Assembly (NCBI GenBank): GCA_000967895.1
Contig: FO203512.1
Coordinates: forward strand, 3,347,531 to 3,411,530
DNA: 64,000 bases
Direction of reading: 5' to 3'
Origin: Oleispira antarctica RB-8
GTDB lineage: Bacteria > Pseudomonadota > Gammaproteobacteria > Pseudomonadales > Oceanobacteraceae
Part shown: positions 9,601 to 18,896 of the stretch, piece by piece
Layout of the letters: the number at the start of each line of letters is the position of its first letter
How positions within the stretch are numbered: the stretch's first letter is position 1
Position numbers and translations under genes: made by a program
The notes under the pieces: generated by a model
What the model was told of the DNA's origin: nothing
Databases searched by the model: none
The model's input: only the letters and a program-made list of their open reading frames with translations

Positions 9601-10434
9601 TCACAAAACCAAAGCACACAATAACAAGGCTTCCTGAACTTCAATCAAAGCACCCGCGGTATCTCCTGTTGTACCACCAATGCGTTGCATCATAATATTG
9701 CGCGCCCAAAGTAAAATAGCCGCGGAAAGAATCAAAATTAAAATCGATTTTTGCTGCAAAAAAACAACCGTAAGCAGCACAGTAATCACAGTCACTATCA
9801 TTAATAACAGTGGGCTAATCGACTGTTTAAGATCACTGCCTAAACCTTTCTCGCGTACATAAGGGGTAAAATAAAATAACGGTAAAATACTAAATCGTGC
9901 CAGCATAGGCACTGCGAGCATAGCACCGATCAAATAGAAGCCTTGCATTTTATCAACCACGACCACCAGCGCAGCAAACTTTAATAATAAAACCACCACC
10001 ACCAGCATAGCGCCCATCGGCCCTATTGTTGGGTCTTTCATAATATCTAACGTGCGCTGTTTATCGCCGTAACCTCCTACCCAAGCGTCTGCCGCATCGG
10101 CTAAACCATCTAAATGCAACCCCCCCGTCACCAAACACCACGCTAATAACATCAAAGCCGCTATCACTAAATTCGAGCTATCAAATCCCGAACCATAAAT
10201 AGCCGCTGCTGATAAAGGATATGAGTTACCAGCCTGCCATGCGCAAATAAAATAAACCACGCACATCAACGATCCAATAATTAAACCTACCACAGGATAA
10301 AAATAGAGTGAGCCTTGGCCAATTTTTTTATTATATGACGTTAACGCTTTCGATAAATTAACCGCAGGAATTCGAGTTAAAAAAGCAATGGCATACCAAA
10401 ATGAAAACCACGCCTGTTTTATATTATTTATCAT
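9601..10434 (-). CDS. cobS: Adenosylcobinamide-GDP ribazoletransferase (cobalamin synthase)
   Basis: Membrane enzyme that joins adenosylcobinamide-GDP with alpha-ribazole (phosphate), completing the lower-ligand loop. 277 residues. The family signature GGLHLDGLADAADAWVGGYG is present, with the Asp-rich metal site, and RIGGTTGDTAGALIEVQEA near the C-terminus. Six or so hydrophobic segments. Last gene of the cobU-cobT-cobC-cobS row (31 bp after cobC), convergent with cobQ. Confidence 0.95.
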   Translation of the reverse strand: MINNIKQAWFSFWYAIAFLTRIPAVNLSKALTSYNKKIGQGSLYFYPVVGLIIGSLMCVVYFICAWQAGNSYPLSAAAIYGSGFDSSNLVIAALMLLAWCLVTGGLHLDGLADAADAWVGGYGDKQRTLDIMKDPTIGPMGAMLVVVVLLLKFAALVVVVDKMQGFYLIGAMLAVPMLARFSILPLFYFTPYVREKGLGSDLKQSISPLLLMIVTVITVLLTVVFLQQKSILILILSAAILLWARNIMMQRIGGTTGDTAGALIEVQEALLLCALVL

Positions 10435-10465
10435 TTACATGATCGCTCTTTGTTTGATAACTATT

Positions 10466-11152
10466 TCATTCATAACTACTTGCTTCATCACCCTGTATTT
10501 CATCACCTAAATGAGTCATCAAACTTGGCCACGTCAAAGCAACGCCTTCGTCCGAAACAGAATGGTCTACTCGAAACCGCGAAACCGCCGCATAAGGAAT
10601 AGCAAAACGGTTCATTGCCTCTGGGGCTAACAGCAATAACTGCTTTAATAAAAGACGCATCACCCCACCATGACAAACTAACAAAACTCGCTTACCTTGA
10701 AAATCCCGCAACAAGTCTGACCACGCCTGCTCAATACGCACACTAAAATCTTTTACAGCTTCACCATTCGGCGCACAAAACTCCAGCGGATCTTGCCACA
10801 TTTTCTCCATTAGCTCAGGGGCATCTTGCCAAATTTTCGCTGTGCTTAATCCATCCCAATCGCCATAATAAATTTCACGCCAAGCAGCACTTATAAAAAG
10901 ACGCTCACTCTTATCCTTAGACTTTTTTAAAACCAAAGACTGAGCGAAATTTGCACAACGAAGCAAAGGAGAGGAAATAATAACGTCCCACTGCTCGCCA
11001 CTCTCCAATAACATGTCAGTGCGCTTACGTGCTTGCGCCCAACCTTTTGGGGTTAACTCATCATCGGTACTGCCGCGTAAAATTGTACCCCCATCAGAAC
11101 ACGTGCCTTCAGGTTCACCATGGCGCATTACATCAATAAAAGTGGGTTGCAT
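10466..11152 (-). CDS. cobC: Alpha-ribazole phosphatase-type histidine phosphatase
   Basis: Histidine phosphatase superfamily: the catalytic motif DVMRHGEPEG is at the N-terminus, ISSPLLRCANFA follows, and the second His is in LLVCHGGVMRLLL. 228 residues. Position between cobT and cobS points to removal of the 5-prime phosphate from alpha-ribazole phosphate or from the cobalamin phosphate. The phosphoglycerate-mutase-like family is broad, so specificity rests on context. Confidence 0.85.
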   Translation of the reverse strand: MQPTFIDVMRHGEPEGTCSDGGTILRGSTDDELTPKGWAQARKRTDMLLESGEQWDVIISSPLLRCANFAQSLVLKKSKDKSERLFISAAWREIYYGDWDGLSTAKIWQDAPELMEKMWQDPLEFCAPNGEAVKDFSVRIEQAWSDLLRDFQGKRVLLVCHGGVMRLLLKQLLLLAPEAMNRFAIPYAAVSRFRVDHSVSDEGVALTWPSLMTHLGDEIQGDEASSYE

Positions 11153-11214
11153 TTTTATGTCTTCTTATAAAACGAGTGACTTTACTTGTCACAAGGTTAC
11201 TTTTACACCGCCGA

Positions 11215-12291
11215 CTAAGACGCAGTCTCTTCAGACGCTGAAGATATAGCCGCTTCAGCAAACGTTGCCATGCCATTATGCAACGCACAAGCTTGGCGCA
11301 ATAAAGGCAAAGCCGTCGCCGCACCGCTGCCTTCACCTAAGCGTAAACCCAAATGCAATAACGGCTTAGCCTCTAAGGCTTCTAGCATAAACTGATGGCC
11401 TGGCTCATCGGACTGATGACTAAACAATAACCAGTCATGAACTTGAGGGTTCATTTTACACGCCGCTAACGCCGCCGCGGTGGTAATAAAACCATCCACC
11501 AGCGCAGGAATACCCAACTGCGCACAGCGTATATAAGCCCCCACAATCGCAGCGATTTCAAAACCACCCAGCTCTTTTAAAATTTGCTCCGCACTTAACT
11601 CAGTCAACTGCAAACGCGCTAACGCTTTTTCGATAACCATAATTTTATGCGTTAACCCAGCATCATCAATTCCGGTACCACGTCCTGTCATAACCGCCGC
11701 CGACTGGCCCGTATAAGCGCAGCCTAACGCCGCCGCAGGCGTGGTATTACCAATCCCCATTTCACCCGCGATGAATAAATCGATACCGTCTTTTTTACCC
11801 TGCTCAACAACCTGCTGACCAATGCTTAGCGCTTGCGTTAACTGCTCAGCACTCATCGCACTTTCTAAACTTAAATCCGCAGTTCCCGGCCCGACTTGTT
11901 TATCGATCAAAGCCTCATAGTCATCAGCAAAATCTACTTCAAAAGCCGTTCCACAATTAACCACCTTCAATTCAGCATCGTTCACTTGCGCCAATACTGA
12001 AATTGCCGCCCCGCCCTTCACAAAATTGCGAATCATCTCAACAGTCACCGCCTGCGGAAAAGCAGAAACACCTTGTGCAACGACACCATGATCACCCGCA
12101 AAAATAGTAATAAGAGGCTGTTTAATTTCAGGTTTTTCATCACCATACAAACTGGCTAATGTGATTGCAACATCTTCCAAACGCCCTAAAGAACCTGGTG
12201 GCTTTGTTAACATGCCTTGGCGCTCTTCAGCCTGAGTTTTCACTTTTTCATTAATCGCTAAGCAATCATTTTCCCACCAAGCTTGTGTCAT
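11215..12291 (-). CDS. cobT: Nicotinate-nucleotide:dimethylbenzimidazole phosphoribosyltransferase
   Basis: Activates the lower ligand DMB to alpha-ribazole 5-phosphate. 358 residues, family length. Typical stretches: KPPGSLGRLEDVAITLA, TIFAGDHGVVAQGVSAFPQA, FIAGEMGIGNTTPAAAL with the catalytic Glu region, and MTGRGTGIDDAGLTHK. 62 bp upstream of cobC. No DMB-forming gene (bluB) is nearby, so the base may be imported or made elsewhere. Confidence 0.96.
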   Translation of the reverse strand: MTQAWWENDCLAINEKVKTQAEERQGMLTKPPGSLGRLEDVAITLASLYGDEKPEIKQPLITIFAGDHGVVAQGVSAFPQAVTVEMIRNFVKGGAAISVLAQVNDAELKVVNCGTAFEVDFADDYEALIDKQVGPGTADLSLESAMSAEQLTQALSIGQQVVEQGKKDGIDLFIAGEMGIGNTTPAAALGCAYTGQSAAVMTGRGTGIDDAGLTHKIMVIEKALARLQLTELSAEQILKELGGFEIAAIVGAYIRCAQLGIPALVDGFITTAAALAACKMNPQVHDWLLFSHQSDEPGHQFMLEALEAKPLLHLGLRLGEGSGAATALPLLRQACALHNGMATFAEAAISSASEETAS

Positions 12292-12329
12292 ATTCTCAAC
12301 TCAATTTAGATTTCGTGATAATTAATATT

Positions 12330-12887
12330 TCAGGACTTCAATACCATGGGCAAGCCTGCAACAACCAGCGTTACCTTTTCAGCGATACGCGCAATATCTT
12401 GATGCAACCAACCCGCCTCATCCACAAAACGTCGACTCAACGCCCCCATTGGCACAATACCTTGGCCAACTTCATTACTGACCAAAATTACCTGCCCGGG
12501 CAAGTCCGCTAAAGTGCCTAATAATTCTTCTTTATAATCCGCCAGCGATTTTATATCGCTATCAATAGCCGTGGATTGATCTTGCTCAGTCATAAGCACA
12601 TTGGTCAGCCATAACGTTAAACAATCAACCAATACACAAACATCTTTATGAGCATGCTGCTTAAGCGCTTCCGCTAATAATAAAGGCTGCTCTACGGTTA
12701 CCCAATGCTCAGGTCGATCATCAATATGGCGATTAATTCGCTGCTGCATTTCATCATCATAAACCGTGGCCGTCGCAATATAGACAACCTCTTTACCCGA
12801 CTCGATGGCCGCTTGTTCAGCAAAACGACTTTTCCCCGAACGCGCTCCACCCAATACCAAATGCACTTGATTATTCATGTCAGTCAC
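12330..12887 (-). CDS. cobU: Adenosylcobinamide kinase / cobinamide-phosphate guanylyltransferase
   Basis: Bifunctional enzyme phosphorylating and then GMP-charging adenosylcobinamide. 185 residues. Walker A LGGARSGKSRFAEQAA at the N-terminus; YIATATVYDDEMQQRINRH contains the region around the guanylylated His; VDCLTLWLTNVL and VSNEVGQGIVPMG are the usual CobU motifs. First gene of the cobU-cobT-cobC-cobS row. The 90-bp gap to the divergent PilZ gene must contain its promoter and is too short for a typical cobalamin riboswitch. Confidence 0.95.
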   Translation of the reverse strand: MTDMNNQVHLVLGGARSGKSRFAEQAAIESGKEVVYIATATVYDDEMQQRINRHIDDRPEHWVTVEQPLLLAEALKQHAHKDVCVLVDCLTLWLTNVLMTEQDQSTAIDSDIKSLADYKEELLGTLADLPGQVILVSNEVGQGIVPMGALSRRFVDEAGWLHQDIARIAEKVTLVVAGLPMVLKS

Positions 12888-12977
12888 TCATGCCGCTGTT
12901 CATGGCTGTTAATCAACAAACATTTTGCTAAATAACGTCTATAATTTATTTATTAATATTCGGGGAAGTATACCGCT

Positions 12978-13313
12978 ATGGGCAAAGAAAATCGCATACA
13001 TGCAAGACAAGTTCTAGAAGCTACCGTCAGCTTGTTTCTGCATGACTCAAAAGAATACATCGGATTAATGGTCGATTTTTCAGCCAGTGGCATCATGTTG
13101 TCATCTTATACACCGTTAGAAATTGGTACCATATTAGAAGTCGACATGGTGGATATTCCACCGAATATCGATAGCCGCCGCACGGGCCAAGTCAAAGCTC
13201 AAGTTATGTGGAACGATCGCATAACCCCAAGCATGTACGGAAATGGCTGCAAAGTGATCGAGCTGAGCGAACATGCACAGCTCATGCTGGCGTCCTACAA
13301 ACCCGATAAATAG
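12978..13313 (+). CDS. PilZ-domain protein (probable c-di-GMP binder)
   Basis: 111 residues, essentially a single PilZ domain. The N-terminal basic stretch ENRIHARQV supplies the Arg residues of the RxxxR element and VDFSASGIM matches the (D/N)xSxxG motif, so c-di-GMP binding is expected. No output domain is attached; such stand-alone proteins act by partner binding. It diverges from cobU and its 3-prime end overlaps ampE by 19 bp on the opposite strand. It is not next to pilD or holB, so it may not be the canonical PilZ of pilus assembly. Confidence 0.8.
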   Translation: MGKENRIHARQVLEATVSLFLHDSKEYIGLMVDFSASGIMLSSYTPLEIGTILEVDMVDIPPNIDSRRTGQVKAQVMWNDRITPSMYGNGCKVIELSEHAQLMLASYKPDK

Positions 13314-14209
13314 CTCACTTTAAAAAGCGTACCACCCACAATGGTGATTAAAGCGATAATCACCAACCAAACAATCGCACTGCGACGATGCAACATTTGT
13401 AATTCCAACATCTGATCGCATGCTACTTTAGTATTCGCCTCAGCATTCGTCATCGCATCCATACAGCTCTCTTTATCGTTTTTTCCCGATAAAGAAGCTA
13501 ACGCAACTTTATATAAAACGATATCTGCTGGCGCACGTCCCTTCCATAATGTTTGCTTCCAGATGACAACGCCTTGTACAAAATTTCCCGTCAACGCAAA
13601 CGTTAAACCCAATAAACGTGCAGGAATCCAAGACAACCAATGCATCGGACGCCAAGCTTTCTCTTCACAATGCACCAGCTGAGAATATTGCAGACTAAAC
13701 CAAGCCAACAAAACCCCCGGCACACCCAATACCAAAAACCAAAATATCATTAAAAAGAAAAACTCAAACCAGCGGTGCAAAATAGTATGACATACCTGGT
13801 CGTGCATCTTAGCCAGCTCATCACTCAATTCAATTTCAGGAATCGATAAGTATTGCTCTGCACAACGATAAGCGCCTTGAACATCACCATTCTCTAGATC
13901 TTTACGATACTGAGTAACATGGCGCTCAAAATCAGCGTGACTTAACACATACAGTAATAAGGCGACCTCTAAAATAATCGCGGGCAAACCTAACAGCTGG
14001 TCTTCTATAATGATGAAGCAACCGCCAATAACAATTGACGGTATAAAGACGATTAAAATGTACCGCCCTGTACGCCCCAGTTTTTGCAACCACGGACGCC
14101 CCTGAAACAAATAGAACCACTTACTAAAACTGCGGCTCGTCGTCGTGCTTCGATTAATACCACGATAATGTTGCAGTACTAGGGTGATAAATAAGATCAA
14201 AAACTTCAT
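13295..14209 (-). CDS. ampE: AmpE-like inner-membrane protein
   Basis: Membrane protein of the AmpE/CobD-like fold, paired with AmpD in cell-wall recycling and beta-lactamase signalling. I start at the ATG at 14209 (MKFLILFITLVLQHYRG, with GTGGG upstream) rather than the GTG four codons earlier, giving 304 residues. Four hydrophobic regions, an RDLE-like segment (YRKDLENGD) and the motif RWFEFFFLMIFWFLVLGVPG, typical of AmpE. Directly downstream of ampD. Confidence 0.85.
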   Translation of the reverse strand: MKFLILFITLVLQHYRGINRSTTTSRSFSKWFYLFQGRPWLQKLGRTGRYILIVFIPSIVIGGCFIIIEDQLLGLPAIILEVALLLYVLSHADFERHVTQYRKDLENGDVQGAYRCAEQYLSIPEIELSDELAKMHDQVCHTILHRWFEFFFLMIFWFLVLGVPGVLLAWFSLQYSQLVHCEEKAWRPMHWLSWIPARLLGLTFALTGNFVQGVVIWKQTLWKGRAPADIVLYKVALASLSGKNDKESCMDAMTNAEANTKVACDQMLELQMLHRRSAIVWLVIIALITIVGGTLFKVSYLSGL

Positions 14210-14279
14210 GTAATAACCCACTAATATTTTTGTATGAGTCTATCGATAACCGACCCAGTGAACAGCCTATAGATACAGT

Positions 14280-14846
14280 TTAGCAGCTCAATCCAGAAAA
14301 TAACGTCTGCCACTTAAAGGCCGAGCCGGGATCGGTTTTACGCCTAGGCGAAATAAACTCATGCCCCGTAATTCGATCGCGAGAAACCTGCGGATAGGCC
14401 AGCATCAACGACTGTGTTACTTGCTGCAAGCACGCATATTGCTCATCACTATAAGCCTCATCATCACAGCCTTCCATTTCGATACCAATGGAAAAATCAT
14501 TGCAGTTATCTCGGCCCCCATAATGCGATAAGCCCGCATGCCAAGCGCGCTGATTAAAAGGTACAAACTGAATAACAGAACCATCACGACGAATGAACAA
14601 ATGACTGGATACCTGCAAATGCGCTATCTCAGCAAAATAAGGATCGACATTAACATCTAGTCGATTGCAGAAAAAATCTTCTACAAAAGGTCCTCCATAT
14701 TGCTTCGGTGGCAAGCTGATATTGTGAATCACCAGTAACGAAACTTCGTTATCAGGGCGCTCATTATAATTAGGCGACGGGCATTGTTGCGCAATATTCA
14801 ACCAGTTATCATGAATAACAAGTGCCGTAGCGTGGCTTTGTTTCAC
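14280..14846 (-). CDS. ampD: 1,6-anhydro-N-acetylmuramyl-L-alanine amidase
   Basis: Cytoplasmic zinc amidase that removes the peptide from anhydro-muropeptides. 188 residues, an Amidase_2 domain throughout. Zinc and catalytic positions are readable: His in LLVIHNISLPPKQ, the segment QRAWHAGLSHYGGR followed by FSIGIEMEG, and the C-terminal TGHEFISPRRKTDPGSAF with His and Asp. No signal peptide, as expected for the recycling enzyme rather than an exported amidase. Followed by ampE. Confidence 0.95.
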   Translation of the reverse strand: MKQSHATALVIHDNWLNIAQQCPSPNYNERPDNEVSLLVIHNISLPPKQYGGPFVEDFFCNRLDVNVDPYFAEIAHLQVSSHLFIRRDGSVIQFVPFNQRAWHAGLSHYGGRDNCNDFSIGIEMEGCDDEAYSDEQYACLQQVTQSLMLAYPQVSRDRITGHEFISPRRKTDPGSAFKWQTLFSGLSC

Positions 14847-14883
14847 ATTTCAGCCTTATTTTAAAAGTTTTATACCATTGATT

Positions 14884-14911
14884 TTGACTCATACCATCAG
14901 CCGAGTATAGT
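14884..14911 (+). promoter_or_regulatory. Sigma-70 promoter of the symporter gene
   Basis: TTGACT (14884-14889), 16-bp spacer, TATAGT (14906-14911), about 40 bp before the ATG; a GAAGGAAG ribosome-binding site follows. A good consensus match in the right place. Confidence 0.55.
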
Positions 14912-14952
14912 GTCAGAAACATTAAATAAAAATCATATAGAAGGAAGACTTC

Positions 14953-16338
14953 ATGGTCGACATTATCAATACCATTAATGGATGGGCATGGGGTCCCCCA
15001 ATGTTATTGCTAATTGCGATTACAGGTCTCTTTCTTACCTTGGGTCTAAAAGCCTACCCTATCCTTAATATCAAAAAAGGTTTCTCCCTTTTATGGTCTG
15101 GCCGCAAGGCAAAGGGCGAGGGAGATATTTCTGGTTTTAACGCTTTAATGACCTCGCTTTCAGCCACCATAGGCACGGGGAATATCGCAGGGGTTGCAAC
15201 AGCCATCGCCATGGGCGGCCCAGGTGCTTTATTTTGGATGTGGATGATCGCCTTAATAGGCATGGCAACAAAATACTCAGAAGCCGTATTAGCCGTGCAC
15301 TATCGAGAAAAAGACGAAAACGGCAACTTTGTTGGCGGCCCAATGTATTACATAAAAAATGGCCTTGGGGTTAACTGGAAATGGATGGCCACGGCCTTTG
15401 CCTTTTTTGGCATGATCGCAGGTTTCGGCATTGGTAATGGCGTGCAAGCCAACTCCGTTGCCGATGTGATGCACAGTTCATTTCAAGTATCAGAGCTAAC
15501 GACTGGGATTATCATGGCTATTCTCGCCGCCTTGGTATTATTGGGTGGAATCAAACGTATTGCCACGGTTGCGGGCAAACTCGTCCCATTTATGGCCATC
15601 ACCTACATTATTGGTGGTCTGATTCTATTAGTTATTTATTTTGATCGAATTCCTGCAGCATTCAGCACCATATTAACCTACGCCTTCACCCCTGCGTCAG
15701 CCGCAGGCGGTTTTGCGGGCGCCAGTGTCTGGATGGCGATTCGTTTTGGTATTGCACGCGGTGTTTTCTCTAACGAAGCAGGTCTAGGTAGCGCACCGAT
15801 TGCCCACGCAGCAGCGCAAACCAATAATCCAGTTCAGCAAGGCACCATCGCCATGCTGGGCACCTTCATTGACACCCTAGTAATTTGTACCATTACAGGC
15901 TTGGTTATTGTTGCTTCGGGTGCTTGGCAAGTCATCGACCCGGGTACAGGTAAGGCGCTATCAGGGGCAAATTTAACCGCCGCTGCTTTTAGCCAAGGCT
16001 TTCCCTCCATTGGAGGCTTCAATTTTGGCGAAATGATTGTTACCTTCGGCCTCATCATTTTTGCCTTTACCACGTTACTAGGATGGTCTTTTTACGGTGA
16101 AAAGTGCGCTGAATACCTGTTCGGTGTAAAATCGATTATTATCTTCCGTATTGTTTGGGTATTAGCCATTCCAATAGGTGCTACGTTCGAGTTAGATTTA
16201 GCTTGGTTGGTCGCAGATACGCTTAATGCATTAATGGCACTGCCAAACTTAGTCGCTCTACTCTTGCTTAGCCCCGTGGTATTTAAATTGACCAAAGCGG
16301 CACAAAAGAAAAGTGCCTTAGACAAAGAAGCGTCCTGA
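14953..16338 (+). CDS. Sodium:alanine/glycine symporter (AGCS family)
   Basis: Inner-membrane Na+-coupled transporter of small neutral amino acids. 461 residues with about ten membrane helices. AGCS motifs: GDISGFNALMTSLSATIGTGNIAGVATAIAMGGPGALFWMW, ATKYSEAVLAVHYR, GGPMYYIKNGLG and RFGIARGVFSNEAGLGSAPIAHAAA. The ATG has a strong Shine-Dalgarno. Followed by a gap of 118 bp to nadC. The exact substrate cannot be read from the sequence. Confidence 0.93.
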   Translation: MVDIINTINGWAWGPPMLLLIAITGLFLTLGLKAYPILNIKKGFSLLWSGRKAKGEGDISGFNALMTSLSATIGTGNIAGVATAIAMGGPGALFWMWMIALIGMATKYSEAVLAVHYREKDENGNFVGGPMYYIKNGLGVNWKWMATAFAFFGMIAGFGIGNGVQANSVADVMHSSFQVSELTTGIIMAILAALVLLGGIKRIATVAGKLVPFMAITYIIGGLILLVIYFDRIPAAFSTILTYAFTPASAAGGFAGASVWMAIRFGIARGVFSNEAGLGSAPIAHAAAQTNNPVQQGTIAMLGTFIDTLVICTITGLVIVASGAWQVIDPGTGKALSGANLTAAAFSQGFPSIGGFNFGEMIVTFGLIIFAFTTLLGWSFYGEKCAEYLFGVKSIIIFRIVWVLAIPIGATFELDLAWLVADTLNALMALPNLVALLLLSPVVFKLTKAAQKKSALDKEAS

Positions 16339-16398
16339 GCAGAAGCTTAAAAAAACAGTTTAAGAAGAAAGCTGTTTAAAAAGACATTTAATAAACAA

Positions 16399-16418
16399 GG
16401 CTAGTGTAAAAGCTAGCC
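16399..16418. terminator. Small hairpin between symporter and nadC
   Basis: GGCTAG / CTAGCC (6 bp, 8-base loop). A second, imperfect stem (AAACAGTTT with AAAGCTGTTT, about 16346-16374) lies before it. Neither has a clear T-tract on the plus strand, so termination after the symporter is only suggested. Confidence 0.25.
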
Positions 16419-16453
16419 AGAAAACCCTACCAAACAGATTCACGAGACAGTAA

Positions 16454-17365
<912 letters not shown>

Positions 17366-17389
17366 CTGACGAATAAGGATATTTATCTC

Positions 17390-18886
17390 ATGAAGTTATT
17401 TGGAATCAGCTTAAATCGTCATTCAATACCTTTTTTGTTTCTGGCATGCTCACCAATTGCCTTTTTATTATTACGCGAGTCTTTTACTGCCTTTTGGCCA
17501 TCTGTTGCAACACGAGCAATAACCGTATTTCTTGAGCTTGGTTTTATTGCACTTGCAACGCTTAGCATCGCAAATTTAAAACAATGGAATATTTCTCGTC
17601 GCTACAGTGCATTACTCATAATATGGTTACTCTGGGCAGGACTATCCACTGTGCTAGGAGAGCACCCTTGGGCTGGAATAGTTCGTTGGTTTGAATTATT
17701 AATCAGTTTTATCTTCGGACTTTTTATTTATTTGCTCATACAACAATCACCACAATATAAAAACCTCATTTTATACGGCATTATTTCTGCATTATTATTT
17801 TCCCTTATTTGCTATATCGGTCTATGGTTTGCTTTAGAAGACCCCTATAGCTATAAATGGGTACCAAGCTCGCCTTTTTTTAATAACATTCGCCACTATG
17901 GTTATTTTGTTGGCACAGTACTTCCTTTAGGGTATTGGCTATTAGAAAGCCATGCAAAAGATAAACGCCTATTCGCAATACTTTATCTTTCATTATCATG
18001 GGGTTTAGCTTTCTGGCTAGGTGGCCGCGGAGCATTACTGGGCATTATTGTAGCCACTATTATTTACATGATTATTTCTACAAAAAATATTAAATGGGTA
18101 TTACTTTCTATACTTATAGGGGCAATACTGTCTCAATTTTTTATTGTACAATCTGGAAGCTTAAATCTATTTCATCTTTTGGCTTGGTTTAATCCAGGCA
18201 ATGATATTGATTTAAATCAAATTTCAGCTAATAGATTAAAAATCTATCAAGATTCAATTAGTTACTGGTGGAGCAATGCTCCTATTCTAGGTACCGGAGC
18301 AGATGCATTCCGCTACATAATGCCCAGTATTACTGGCATTTCTCAACCACACAGCATTATCATACAGTTAATTTTCTCATACGGTCTTATTGGTTTAACA
18401 ATCCCTTTAGGCTTAATAATATTGTTTTCTATTAGACAGAGTAAGCTAGATAACAGAAAAAACTCACTCATATTTCTTTGCATTATCTCAGCTGCGATCC
18501 ACGCTTTGACAGACGGCGTTTTATATCACGCCTTTGGATTATTCATAGTTCTAATATTATTAACACTGTCCATCCCCAGCACAAAAAAAGAAACACAGCC
18601 GCTATTAAAAACTACTCTATTACTATCAGTTTTAGCTCTAATGACTTATATAATATTTTCTGCTCAAGTAGTTAATTCTAAAAACGATTCAGCCAGTGAC
18701 AACTGGATAGAATGGAATGCAAAATATCCGCTGTATTTTTCACCTGAACACTGGATGTCTGGGAACGACGCAGCCACAAAAGACCACCTTATTGAATTAG
18801 CACTAACCAGATCAAGTGCAAAATGCTGGTTTTATTCTAGACATTCCGATCCAATAGCCTCTAAACTCAAGACTTACTGCAAGTGA
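17390..18886 (+). CDS. Wzy/WaaL/PglL-like O-antigen ligase or pilin glycosyltransferase
   Basis: 498 residues with about 11-12 membrane helices; a large C-terminal hydrophilic loop near residues 280-330 carries GTGADAFRYIMPS followed by QPHSIIIQLIFSYGLIGL, the Wzy_C-type motif with the His thought catalytic in WaaL and PglL. Family role: transfer of a lipid-linked glycan to lipid A core or to protein. Located two genes before pilA, so an O-linked pilin ligase is a reasonable inference; an LPS ligase is the alternative. The last about 70 residues after the final helix form a soluble tail with two Cys. The following gene starts 11 bp after its stop. Confidence 0.7.
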   Translation: MKLFGISLNRHSIPFLFLACSPIAFLLLRESFTAFWPSVATRAITVFLELGFIALATLSIANLKQWNISRRYSALLIIWLLWAGLSTVLGEHPWAGIVRWFELLISFIFGLFIYLLIQQSPQYKNLILYGIISALLFSLICYIGLWFALEDPYSYKWVPSSPFFNNIRHYGYFVGTVLPLGYWLLESHAKDKRLFAILYLSLSWGLAFWLGGRGALLGIIVATIIYMIISTKNIKWVLLSILIGAILSQFFIVQSGSLNLFHLLAWFNPGNDIDLNQISANRLKIYQDSISYWWSNAPILGTGADAFRYIMPSITGISQPHSIIIQLIFSYGLIGLTIPLGLIILFSIRQSKLDNRKNSLIFLCIISAAIHALTDGVLYHAFGLFIVLILLTLSIPSTKKETQPLLKTTLLLSVLALMTYIIFSAQVVNSKNDSASDNWIEWNAKYPLYFSPEHWMSGNDAATKDHLIELALTRSSAKCWFYSRHSDPIASKLKTYCK

Positions 18887-18896
18887 CCTGCTGCAA

